Source: Siphlonurus alternatus
Taxonomy: Eukaryota > Arthropoda > Insecta > Ephemeroptera > Siphlonuridae
Direction of reading: 5' to 3'
NCBI GenBank assembly: GCA_949825025.1
Contig: OX463785.1
Coordinates: forward strand, 6,985,979 to 7,049,978
Length of the DNA stretch: 64,000 bases
Shown here: positions 12,467-24,900 of the stretch, one piece after another
How positions within the stretch are numbered: position 1 is the first letter of the stretch
Layout of the letters: every line of letters starts with the position of its first letter
The notes under the pieces: model-generated
The model's input: the letters and a program-made list of their open reading frames with translations, nothing else
Database searches by the model: none
Told to the model about the DNA's origin: nothing
Made by a program: the position numbers and the translations under genes

Positions 12467-12570
12467 GTAAAACAGAGTATAGTTAATAGAACATCTCATA
12501 CATTTGAAGTATCTCATAAAATCTTCAAAGGTTCAAAGCTATTAAAATAGTGTATATATAGTTAAGTTAA

Positions 12571-13720
12571 ATTCAAAATTCAAAATTCAAAATTTCTTTA
12601 TTAAATCCATTTCTCCTACAATCAAAACATCACAATATAGATATTTGTTGAGGTTAATAGGACACGTCAATTGTGGCAATATATTGATAGCCGAGGGTTA
12701 TATATATTATATACAAACAATATAGGCTGTTAACATGCAGAAGTAAAATCATGGTCCATATAATTCTTGACGCTATAAAAACATTTGTCCATTAACAGGT
12801 CTTTTACACTTGAACAAAAAATCTTGAAGTTATCTATGCACTTTATATCACTCGGTAATTTATTATAAAGACTAAGACACTTCAGAAATGGACCATGTTT
12901 ATACATGTCCATTCTGCACCAAATAGGCGTTATCACTTTATCAACATTTCTTGTATTGTAGATATGATTAATTTCATGTTTTCTAAACTGACACATATTT
13001 TTTTTTACATAACAAACACACTCACTGATAAAAATACATGGCAAAGGTAGAATTGAATGCTTTTTGAACAGGGGCACACATGATGCTCTTCTTTTTACAA
13101 AACACATAAGTCGAAGCACTTTTTTTTGCAAAGCAAATAACCTATGAAAATCAACAGAATCTCCCCAACATATAATCCCATATTTCAAAATTGAATAGAA
13201 ATTTGCATAGTAAAGTACTTTTAAACATTCAAATTCCATTTCGTGTCTTACTTCACCAATTGCAAAAATAACTGAAGCCAACTTATTGCATATATAATCA
13301 ATATGCTTAATCCATCTTAGATTCTTATCAATATATATACCCAAAAATTTTGTTTGTTCACTTAATGCAATTGTTTGTGTATCTACTGGAATGGATTCTA
13401 TGATAACGTTTTTATTTTTAATATGTTGGAACTGTAATATTTCAGTTTTATTTACATTTAATACTAGTCCAATATTATTGAGGTATTCTTTAACTATATT
13501 TATTGTTTTAATAATACTTTCAGAGAGCTGTTCATTATTATGCCCTGTAATTTTTAAGTTTGAGTCGTCCGCATATTGAACAAACACAGTGCTATCATTT
13601 TCCTTAATTAAAGGTAAATCATTAATATATATAAGAAAAAGTACGGGGGATATGCAGCACCCTTGTGGTAAACCGAACTGGGGGGTAGTTTGTTGCGAAT
13701 AATACTTGGCATTATAGTAT
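12571..13720 (-). mobile_element. 5'-truncated non-LTR retrotransposon (LINE)
   Basis: Minus-strand copy ending in short repeats of AATTTTG (12,571-12,592), typical of a LINE 3' tail. It carries the C-terminal half of reverse transcriptase and stops at about 13,720 in A+T-rich repeats, consistent with 5' truncation on insertion. Jockey/CR1-group is my best guess. Confidence 0.85.
12730..13717 (-). pseudogene. Reverse transcriptase fragment (C-terminal half)
   Basis: Open frame from QFGLPQGCCISPVLF, an RT domain-4 motif, through LIYINDLPLI and the catalytic FVQYADDS (YADD), then KTKFLG-type motif TKFLGIYIDKNLRW and a 200-residue C-terminal region to a stop at 12,730. There is no start codon in context and the endonuclease half is missing, so it cannot be autonomous. 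The frame is intact over about 330 codons, which suggests a fairly recent insertion. Confidence 0.88.
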
Positions 13721-13940
13721 ATTAGTTAGTATACTATTAGTTAGTATATTTAAACGATGTAACTTTAATCTTCATTGAAAATTAAGAGTGAGACATAAGG
13801 AAATAAAAAAAAAAACTGGCCAGGAAATGGCTTAGGAAATTGTGACGCATGTTAATATGTTTGTAAGATATGAAATGATATTAAAACTGATCGTTTTACA
13901 ATGATTATGTAGTTAACTGTTGACTTGTTGATGTGGTTGG

Positions 13941-14070
13941 TACACTTGTCTCCTCGGAAATTTAATAATTGTAGCCTTGTTTATCACCACGCCTTGTATT
14001 ATTATTACTGAGCATGGTGATTATTGATTAACAAGGCTGCAAAGGGAAATTTTTCTAGGCGATGACTGTA
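13941..14070. mobile_element. Palindromic MITE, family D, copy 2
   Basis: TACACTTGTC at the left and GATGACTGTA at the right, with CCTTGTTTATCACC and GGTGATTATTGATTAACAAG arms. Same family as 2,274-2,395. Confidence 0.72.
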
Positions 14071-14703
14071 ATTATGTCAAAATTCTACACAAGAAAAACC
14101 ATCAAGAGTTTATTTTTATTCCAGAGGGAGTTTCATTTAAAATTAAATATCAGAGTTTCTATGTAACAAAATGCAAAATTAACTCACTGTCAATGTTAAG
14201 TTTAACCAAAGTAAGAAAAAAAAACTAAGTAGATTTTGTATCAAAATTTATTTTATTATGCTCTGTCAGTACACAAATCACACAGATGACGATTGAGATT
14301 CGATCTTTATTTCTTCAGTCTGAAATCAGAATAAAATATATCGTTAAAGAGAGTTCAGTTTACTGTAGTACAGTTTATTGTGATTCTCCCAATGCTATAG
14401 GTTGCTGAATTATTGAAATAAAACAGCTGAAATTTCTGCGCACAGAGCCATCTATATTTTGTTCCTTTATGTTCTCAATAGTGTAATATTGACTTAAAGG
14501 GACATGGGATAATAACGAAATACATGCATAAAAAGATTTTGTAACAAATGTTAATGTTAGAAATGAGTAAATTTCAGTCTTCGGACCATCCCCCGAATTG
14601 ATATATATTTTAAATAAATATAGAGAGCCACAGGGCAATTACGTAGGACAATCAGGATGTGGCAGAAAAAAACGAGGACGACTGAAGAGGCATCTGCTCA
14701 GAA

Positions 14704-15022
14704 TGGAGTATTGTCCTCAATTTTTTTTATTGCAGAAATGGATAGAGGATGCAAAGTTATGCTATCCTGATTTTTTTCAGATTTTTTTGAGACCTGGAAC
14801 TATTTTTAAAAAATTATTGAAAGTTCTTTTTGTGACGTCACGCGGCGGCAAGTCCTATCTTTTTTTTAAGGAGCGGCGTCTCGTAACGTCACAAAAAATA
14901 CTTTCAATAATTTTTTAAAAATATTTTCCGGGCTCTAAAAAATCTGAAAAAAATCAGGGTAGCATAACTTTGCACCCTCTATTCATTTCTGCAATAAAAA
15001 AAATTGAGGACAATACTCTATT
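14704..15022. mobile_element. Palindromic MITE, family A, intact copy
   Basis: About 320-bp inverted repeat: GGAGTATTGTCCTCAA...TTGAGGACAATACTC, then GCAGAAATGGATAGAGG-type arms. The centre carries TGACGTCA (14833-14840) and a matching AACGTCA. Close relative of 31,205-31,523 and 35,313-35,646. Confidence 0.85.
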
Positions 15023-15478
15023 GTGACGTCATGATCCTCAGCTTTCGCTGCCCGCGGTGCGCTTACCCTGAGATACTCGCCACCATGCAGCATGTATAGT
15101 CATACTCTGCGGGTAACTTTTGATTAAAAAAAAAAATGCTTATATTTAGGGTCCCATGTGTTGCTTTAGCCAGAGATCTTATAGTGTAGAGATATAGAAC
15201 GCTTATGGCTAAAATTTGGTTTATCTTGAAGGAAGTGCGAATACGAAAAAATGTGTTATTCCAAAGTTTCAGCGCAGGGGCATTCAGATGGCGTTGCAGC
15301 TGCAAGTTATAAGCATTTGGGGGTGTGCCGGTCGCCATCTGGACGCCGAAATAATAAGTTCTTATTTTCACTTCATCTAGACGTTTTTCTTTGGTTTATA
15401 CGTTAAATGCTAGGAAAAATATTTAACATGGGCGTTCAATATCTTTACAATGTAAGCTCTTTGCTTTAACTACTAATG

Positions 15479-15605
15479 GCCGTAAGTTGCAGCCAACCTA
15501 TCTTGGAAAAATCCGACAATTATCCGAGAATTTTAATGTTAATTAGTAAATAATCCATGGATAATCCTCAGATTATTTTCGGATAGGTGGCTGCAACTTA
15601 CGGCC
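15479..15605. mobile_element. Palindromic element providing the SLC5-like stop codon
   Basis: 127 bp with ends GGCCGTAAGTTGCAGCC and GGCTGCAACTTACGGCC. The last SLC5 exon runs into it, so its sequence supplies 22 codons and TAA. Confidence 0.8.
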
Positions 15606-15905
15606 GTAAGTTCTGCATTATATACCTCTGTGTCTTGTAGTTTACTCCCCGTCTCTTTGCCAGGGTCTTCCATCCCTTCACTCTTGAGGTGCTGTTCCTC
15701 AGGCGAGGTCTGTCTTGACTTGGGTAACCACCTTCTGATGACCGGGCTGAAGAGGTCAGGATTCATGTCCCGTGGATCGTTGAGACCCGTGAAGTATGAA
15801 GCGACCCCCGTGGCGATGATCATGATGTACAGACTGATAAGCGGGTTGAAGAAGTAAGAAATCCGGAACACCCAAAGAACGTCCTCGTTACGAGCGTAAG
15901 TACCT
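15539..15905 (-). CDS. SLC5-like exon 13 (last segment, tail, stop)
   Basis: 367 bp, GTYARNEDVLWVFRISYFF through PVIRRWLPKSRQ, then a hydrophilic tail. The final 22 codons and TAA (15539-15541) lie inside the palindrome 15,479-15,605. A possible donor (CAGAG|gtatat near 15,624) could instead splice to an unseen exon. Confidence 0.82.
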
Positions 15906-18900
15906 CTATAAAATGTTTTATAATTAATTTGATGTATTAGTTACAAAAAAAAATAATAATAATAAAATAAAAATATTTTTTATTATTTTTTTATTTAAAA
16001 TTATTTATTTTATTTTTGTAAATTTAAAATTAACGAAATTCATTTTTGTTTATTTTTAATGGTATTTTGTAGAAAAATAATTAAAATAAAATACAATATA
16101 TAAAAACTGAATGCACCACTGAGTAATGCTGAAATATAATATCTCTGACTCGGTTCGTTGGCAATGGACAACATACATGAAATTTTTTTATTGCAGAAAT
16201 GAATAGAGGGTACCAAATTATGCTACTCTGAATTTTTTCAGATTTTTTTGAAACCCAGAACTATTTTTAAATAATTATTGAAAGTGCGGCCACGCCCCCT
16301 GGAGGCGTCAATAGGCGACCAGTCTCTATCCTTTTTATTAAGAATTCAGAGGTGCCAACTGAAATCACAGGACTTTCAATAATTATTTAAAAATAGTTCC
16401 GGGTCTCAAAAAAAGCTGAAAAAATTCAGAGTAGCATAATTTCGTACCATCTATTCATTTCTGCAATAACATTTTTTCATGTATGTTGTCCATTCGTTCG
16501 TGTGCAGCCTATAAAGAATCAATACAATTTTTTGCAGTTCAATAAATTTTATTTTTTCATGTTCTATTTTTGTGAAATATTTGCACCAACTGATAATGTT
16601 TATACCTTTCTTTAGCTGGAAATTATGATCTGTAAATTTACTAATTAACAAAAATGTATTTATGATTAATTAATGAAGATTATTTTTTGCTAAATTCTCT
16701 TTCGATGTTAATTTATAGGACATGGACAAGCATAATTTTTTTATTACATAATTGGATAAAGCCTATAAAGAACCTCGAGTTATGAATTGTCAATATTTTT
16801 AAGATTTTTTTTGGACCCTTTAACACTCTTGAAATGGTGCTGCAAAACGCTGTGACGTCATAGTCATGCAAATATTTAATACGCAAGCATAGGGAAAGAT
16901 GTTGCATGACTATGACGTCACAGCGTATTTTCTCTCGATTTTAGAAGATTTAAAAAATGGCAATACGTAACTCGGCGCAATAAGAATAATTCATGAACGT
17001 TGCCCATTCTAACTCGCTCGATATGTTGGTGACTGATCACATTGTGTATGGGCATTTGCCTTTTTTAGTTAACTGATAGAGGCTTTAAGTGAGTGCGCCT
17101 CGCGATGCTCATTTGTGTTGCTAAGATCCATCTTGCGCTTGAAAATAAAGCAGTGTTTTTTTTACTTTCTCGCTTGAAAATGACGAAAAAAAATCTAATT
17201 CTTCAATTATTAACTGTATTTTTCAGTTTGGACCGACGTTCCGTAAAGGAATTTTCTCTAAAAAGTATACTTGGTAAAAGAAAAAAAAAAACGAATTCAC
17301 TTTTTTTTTTTACATGGGTTTAGATAGGACGGTTAGAACAACGAAAAATCAGCTGACTTGAAGCCTCTATTAGGATAATATAACAACTTGTTCTCTCTCC
17401 CATTAATATTCTTTATCCCAGTAAACAAAATTATTATTATTGTCGATGACTCACGCGACGTCGTAAGGTGCTGAGTTATTGAGGTAGTTCTCCATATGTT
17501 CGGGGCACGAATCCAGGGAGATTTCTTTCTTGGGGAACACGAGGTTACCGCTCGTGATGGCGTGTTGGTTCCCCGTGATCCGAGCCAGCATCGCCAGGCT
17601 GGTGAAGATGGCTCCGCACAGCACTGCCTGGTGAACAAATTGAAAATAATACTTCAGTAAAGCAAGTTTTAAAAAATATTACTAGTTGTTTTAATATTTT
17701 GTAACTATATTTGTTTATTAATAAATATAATTTAAAATATTAATTTTTAAAGTTTTTTAAATTTTAATTAGTTTTTATTTAATTATTTGTTTGTAAACAT
17801 TTTTTTATATTACCACATAATACTTTTTATTAGATTTTTTTTATAATAAATTGTATAAATACTATGCAATTGCCCGGTGGAACAATCCATAAAAAAAATA
17901 ATTTAAAAAATATAAAATATATTATTTTTTACAAAAAAAATAATTTAAAAAATATAAAATATATTATTTTTTTTATAAAAATGTATTAATGCAAATCACA
18001 AAAAATAGTTTTTTATATCAGAAAATAATAAGGGAGTTCGAAATAATAAACAGGGGGTTGGAAGAAATTTAAAGTAAACTGCAGTAAGAATAATATGAAG
18101 TGGATTTAAAAATCTAATCATGACTGGAGACTCCTAACAATAAATGTAGATCAGTTCATTTAATAGTACTTCATAATGGTAAGTGCAATTTCCAATCATT
18201 AAATTGATTATATTTTGTAGACAGTGTTCGAGTGGCTGTAAAAAATTTGAACTACTCCAAGGTTGTTGGTGAAGGTTACGTGCCCTTGTTTCACTCACCC
18301 TTGCCTTGACCCAGGGTAGCAGAACGGCGAACAAGAAAATCCCTAGCTTGGAGCCGCCCGTGATTCCTCCAAGAGTTCGTGACAGCTGTAACCAACCGCA
18401 TTGATTGAGACATCACATATTGTATGAAAATATAATATTTATTACTTTATTTTTGAGCATATTTGACATAAGACATATTAATTATTAAATATTTACTAAT
18501 ATAAACCAATACATTACAAAGAAAGTAATGACCGTCATTATCAAATACATTAAAAATATTAAACATGACATTAGGGGATGCTTCTGGAGTTTACCTTGGT
18601 GCAAAAATATATTGATTGACATTCTAATTTTACTTTTACGAATTAAATTTGTAATTACAGCATTTCTTCAGTACCGCGTTTATGATATTACCAGGGGATG
18701 GTCTTTTATCTGATATATTAATTTCCTTCGCTATCAATATTATGCTATAATTCATTATAATTTACATTATAGCATATAATATGTAGACTTTCGAATTGCC
18801 CAGCTGCTCGAGTTTGCATTAACGTATATACGTGATTTATGAAGGTAATTTGAAGTTATAAAATTTGATAGTTTTATTTTAATTTCAATAGTTCTGTAAA

Positions 18901-21900
18901 AATTTATTCAAATTTATTTTGTAAAACTGTTACTAATTTTAGTAATTTGTATAATAATTATACACTATATTATTTTAAAGAAAACTAATACAAAATAAAA
19001 TATTTCTATAAATAATAATATTAAAATTAATTAAAAAAGTAAAATAAGAAAATAAATCTTACGAATACGAAATTGTAAATAAAAGCAAAAGTTATTATTA
19101 CCTGGAACAAGGTTCCCAGGTGCTCCACCAGAAACACCATGGCGATGCACACTACTCCGAGCACCACTACAATGACCTTGAGCACCACGCTCGCCTGACG
19201 CTCACTGAGGGGCCGCGAGAGACATGGCGTGATGAGGTCATTTAGCATCACGGCAGATACCGAGTTGAGTGTGGTGGAGAGTGAGCTGAAAAAGACGTTT
19301 AAGTACATACGTGAGTAAGTGATAAAAGATCACAAGTCCAAGAACTAAAATTACAAAGAAATTTTATCAAAATTTGGTGCATGGGCAGCAGGCTCCAATA
19401 AAAGATATAAGTAAATATGTGTGGCAAGATCGAGCAAATTTGAATAATTTTAAAATTTAATTAAAAATATTTTCTTTTGCAATTTTGATCCTTACATTTT
19501 TTGGTTTAAAAATGCAACCCATTTATTTAACCATAGATGCAGAAATATATTTTTATTTTTCATCATATAGTTGGTTAGTGTTATTAGTATTAGTTGTTAA
19601 ACGTGGTAAGTGAGAAACCTGGATAACAAACTCACGCATGCTCATTAATGGATAACCTACATGAAAAATTTTATTGTAGAAATAGAGGGCACCAAATCAT
19701 ATATGCTACTCTAAATTTTTTCAGAATTTTTTAAATAAGTATTGAAAGTTCTGTAAGTTAAGTTGGCACCCCTGAATCCTTATTAAAAAGGATAGGACCG
19801 AGACGCCTATTGACGCCTCCAGGGGGCGTGGCCGCACTTGCAATAATTATTTAAAAATACTTCTGGGTTTCAAAAAAATCTGAAAAAATTTAGAGTAGCA
19901 CAATTTGGTACCCTCTAGTCATTTCTGCAATAAAAATTTTTTCGTAGTATGTTGTCCATTCGTTTTAAATACTGACTGGTGAGGGAAGCTACCTGAGCGC
20001 CGCTGCGAATATTCCGGCGACGAAGAGCCCCGTCATTCCGGGGATGGTCGAGCCGATGTCCGCCACGAAGAACGGCAGGATCTGGTCAGATTTGCTGACC
20101 GACTGCCGGGAATCATGGGTCAATCAATCAGTTGATATACTAATATTGTGCTAATATTGTGCATGTTGTCATTACAGTCACCTTCAGTTTATTATAATAT
20201 TATATTTACATGCAACTTTTAGAGATCCTCCGAAGCTGTTGCTAGGTTTGGGACAACCTGCATGATTTTTATATAGTTGGATATAATATACAAGACTTCG
20301 ACTTCATTTTCTTTTTCATACATTTTTTAACCTTTACCCTTAAAAACGAGCTTCAAAACGATGTGATTTCAGGTATTGCTCAGGTATTAACTTCAAGTCA
20401 ATCCTCTAATTCAATAAAAAAAAATCAATTATAATTTATCCAATACAGTCTTATAAGAGTAAGAATTAATTTAATCTTCATTTTAATTTAATTTATAATA
20501 CATTTAAAACTTGAAAAATATAGAATTTGTTTTTGTTACTTCTAATATTGTAACAATCATCACAAAGCTCTGTAATATGACCCCAAAAGGAAAGAGACCT
20601 TATCTAAAAAACTGTTTACAAGTAGTACTATTTTCTAAATTTTTAAACTATTTCAAATTTATTTCATATTTCTGCCGGAAGTAGCCGGAAGTGAGAGGTT
20701 TTTGGTCATCTTGTTCATGCCCGAGTCTTGAAAATTTGCAAACACGAACTTTTAGCCAAAATTTTAAAATGCAAATTCGAATTAGGTCAGAAACTTCTCA
20801 TATTCCGGTTACTTCCGGCGGGAATGTAAAATTAATTTGACTGTAGTCTTACCTTTGAGAAGAAAGGGTCACAGTCGTGGTATTTCGCGTAGATGGCCAG
20901 TCCGGTGAACACGCTGAACACCACGAACGTGGCAGAACCCAGCGAAGTGAGGATTGTGGCCCTGTCGACCACGAGTTTATCATACACATTCGAATGGAAA
21001 TGTAAGATCCGGCTATACTTTAACATTGCTGGATTGGAAATTTTTATTTTCGTCGGGAAGCACCAACGATTTGTTGATATACAAAACTAGTTTCTAAAGA
21101 CAAAGAGGTGTAAATTTTATTAAGTTCCTTACACATATCCTGAATGAAGGTTCTTCCAAAAAAAATCAAGTACACCATGCAACCACACAGTCTCGAACTG
21201 GCCACAAAGCTGGGACACAGATGGCCTCTCCACTTTTTAACACACCATATAAAAAGTGATCTCAGGTCCTCTTCCAGGTGGCCCCTGCTGCCTGTAATGT
21301 CTATATGGCCATGACTGACCCCTAGCTTCCCCATCCAAGGCTGCTGATATATGATCCACAAACAAGTGCTAAATCTAAATATCTCACAAACAAAACAAGG
21401 GATATATATTAATGTTAGTGCTGTCTTGAATGGGGTACTGACCAAAAAAAAAGTTTCGAGTTTTTGTCAATATTTCAAAAGGCACGAGAATATCATGAAG
21501 AACAAGCCTTATTGCAGCATTCTACGACAATTTCCTTTTTTTATATATTATATGAATTTTTAAAACCTCTCAAAAATGACGTCATAGTATTGAATCTTAA
21601 ATGGGAAAATAGATAAGTTGACATTGCCAAATCCCATACTTAATATTGAAATGTAACCAAAACTTCATTTGCAAGGTTTTTAGGTGCGATAATAGAATCA
21701 CGATAATGAAGGTTTCAAATTTCTACCTCAATAACTTTTCATTTCAGCAATGTTAACTGATGCATTTTCCCATTTAAGATTCAAGCTATGACGTCATCAA
21801 AAAAAGTTTTAAAAATTCATATAAAATCAGCGAATTGTCGTAGAATGCTCTAATAGGGCTCGTTCTTCATAGAATTCACAGTACTTTTTACAAGTATTGC

Positions 21901-24900
21901 TAACTCAAATACCGGTCAGTACCCGATTGAGACTTTCTGTTGGGTTGAATATAGTTGAATTTATTGATGTATTGACTTCGGGTCTCTGTGGACTAAGCAG
22001 TCATTGCCCGTAAATGTTGTGTTGAATATGTAGGATATATGAACAGCTGTTAGATAATAATCTAACTTATTTTAATTTTAATTTGACATATTTTTTATAA
22101 TTATTAAGACAATTTTACGTTAAATTTCTATTATTAATTATAGTTAACTTAATTTAATGTTACCTACTTACAAAACCAAAAAGGTGTGCCCCTCTCCTTA
22201 TGAAACTTGTATGCTATTCAGGGGTACATATTTTTTAATCTGATAGTACAATAGGTAACGCAAGACCAGAGAATATAAAATTTAATTTTCTGCCACATGT
22301 TGCGTCTCGCTTAACAATGATAATTTCTACGTTTCTACTGTACCTTTGCGCCTGTCTCAGGGTCGGTAAGGCCAGGCACCGTTGTAGGGTGGCCTGGTTC
22401 CCCGCCATACCACCCAGCCAGCCCAGGTAGCCTCCGATCATGACGCTCCAGAACGAGTGGAGAACGTAGGGGCTAGGATCCATGCTGCAACATACTCCCG
22501 TCTTGTTAGTTAGTGTCCCTGGCTTTGGAGCAATAATCCTCATACTAATGTAATTCAGATTATAACAATAGAGGCTTCAAGTGAGTGCGCTTGCACTGCG
22601 CAACTGTTGTCGCTAAGGTCCATCCTGCACTTGAAAATGAAGCAAAGTGTTTTTTTTTTTTTTTTAAACTTTTCTCGGTTACAAATCAAGTAAAAAATCT
22701 AAATTTTAAATTATCTACTTTATTTTTCAGTTTGGACCAAAGTTCCGTAAAGGAATTATCCTTAAAAAATCTTATTCTCAGTGAAAAAAACGATTATACA
22801 TTTTTTTTTTTTTACATAGGTTTGGTAAAGCGGGTGGGAACACCGAAAAATCAGCTGACTTGAGGCCTCTATTGAAAAATAGTTTCTTTACTTCACGATT
22901 AATTTTTAAATTTATATCGTTATTAATTATGATATATAGTATGATTCACAAATTGGTTGAGTCAATTGCGCTTCCCTAAGGTTCCCTGCGATTTAATGTA
23001 ATATTTCCCGCCTAACTGCAATAATGAGATAATTTATGTAATATTTTTTAAATTTTATTAAATTATAAAATCATAAAAATATCACAAAAAATTGTTAATA
23101 AACAAAATTGTTTTAAATTATAAAAATTTAAATATTGTTAAATTTAATGGTAAATTTTAATGTTAACATTAATTTAATGACAATAATATTAATTTATTTT
23201 TATAAAAAAAATATGTCAATAAAATACGTTTTTATTTAATGATGTGGATATTTCCTTATTGATTAACTAATTTATAAATTTCGTTTTAATTCAATTCTTT
23301 AATGTTCTTTTCTGCAAAGTATAACTTTGGGATTTTTAATATTTAAATATCATTGTACATTGTATAATTAGTTTATTTATTTTATATGAGACCAAATGAA
23401 CGGAAGAGTATAACTTAATTTCTGGCACGGATCCAGGCGTGCCCCCCCTCCCTCCCAAAATTTCGGACTTAACATGGGCAATACAGGTATTTCCCCAGCT
23501 TCAATTTTTTTTTTTAACATTGGCCTCATGAACGGCGCCCTTCCCCCCTCCACCCGATTTTTCTTTCTGGATCCGCGCCTGCTTAATTTTGTAGGCCGGC
23601 ATGTCCTCTTACTTGAAGAAGACGAGTCGCTCACTCTCCTCGGCCTTCTTCAGGACCTCCCCCAGACCTCCGACTTGGTACACTCCGAGACAAACCACCA
23701 GCAAGGTACCCAGGCCCATGGAGAACGCTTGCAGGGTGTCTGTCCACACCACGGCGCGGAATCCGCCCTGAGAACATGGAGTGACTTTTCAAGGTCCTCA
23801 GTAGGCATTGAAACCTGGAAATTACTCTGTACATATGGGGTGAGTGACCTTTGAGTGCTGTTGACCTTGAACTCTCAAAGCCTTTGAGAGTTCAAGGTCA
23901 ACAGCAAAGGTGCTACATGTATACTGCGGGATGTCTCTCTATACAAAGGCAAAAAAAAAGAAAAAACGTGAGTACTTAGGAGCAATGACCTTTGAGAATT
24001 CAAGGTCACCTCAAGGTCACGAGCAGAGATGCTGCAGGGTGTCTCTCTAGATAAGGGACAAAAACCACTTGTGCATGGATGCACTTGTATGTGGTTCCCC
24101 AGGCTTTGGACATCGACATTGATAGAGAGTAGAGGTGTATGTAATGAAAGGTTTTTCACGGTTCCCTCAGTCTCACCTCAGTGAATGCTGGGACGCGTAA
24201 CAGGCCATGGACACAATCCTTTCCCTACCTAATATATCCCGGTCTATCCATTACCTCGCCGCGAGCTGTAAGTTCTTAAGGGTGTATCCTTAAAAAAAAA
24301 AAAAAAAAAATAGTAGAGTGAGTACATGAGGGCAATCACCTTAGAGACAAGGTCATCTCAAGGTTATCAGCAGACAGATTGGTCGATGATTTTTTTTTTT
24401 TTTTTTTTAAATACCTGGAATCCATTTACCTTATCTATCAATTTGTTGATATCAAGCACTTCTATTTGATTTACATCATGTGCAGTCACACCTTTAAAAA
24501 ATAATGAAGTCAGTCTAAACTAAAACTTCCTTATACGAGCTACGCACTATATAGTCAAATTTATCTAATATTCCCTATGGATGTAGCCGGAAGTGTAAGG
24601 CTTCTGGTCTTCCTGTTCGTTATTCAGCATTATAATTTCACACATTGGTCAGTACTCTTTAACACAAAATGCTATGCAAATTTTCAAAACTGAATTAACG
24701 ATTAATCTCAGTTACTGCTGGAGTCAAAGAATATATTCCCCGCAAAGAAATCGAATGAAATAAATGGTAAAAATTCGAGTATGTTCTAAAACTTAATCGC
24801 TTATGGTTTGAGCAAATTTAATTCAGTCTGGCAGTTTTCTTACAACAGCTCCATTTCTGGTTTCCGTCCATAAGGCCAATGTTAAACTTCTACCTAAGTT

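Noticed and set aside
17093..22863. Two similar small proteins at 17,093-17,323 and 22,585-22,863
   Set aside because: Both are within family C MITE copies; similarity follows from DNA identity and frames are interrupted by indels.
23377..23854. Overlapping open frames on both strands near 23.4-23.85 kb
   Set aside because: Shadows of SLC5 exon 6 and of the hAT-like MITE.
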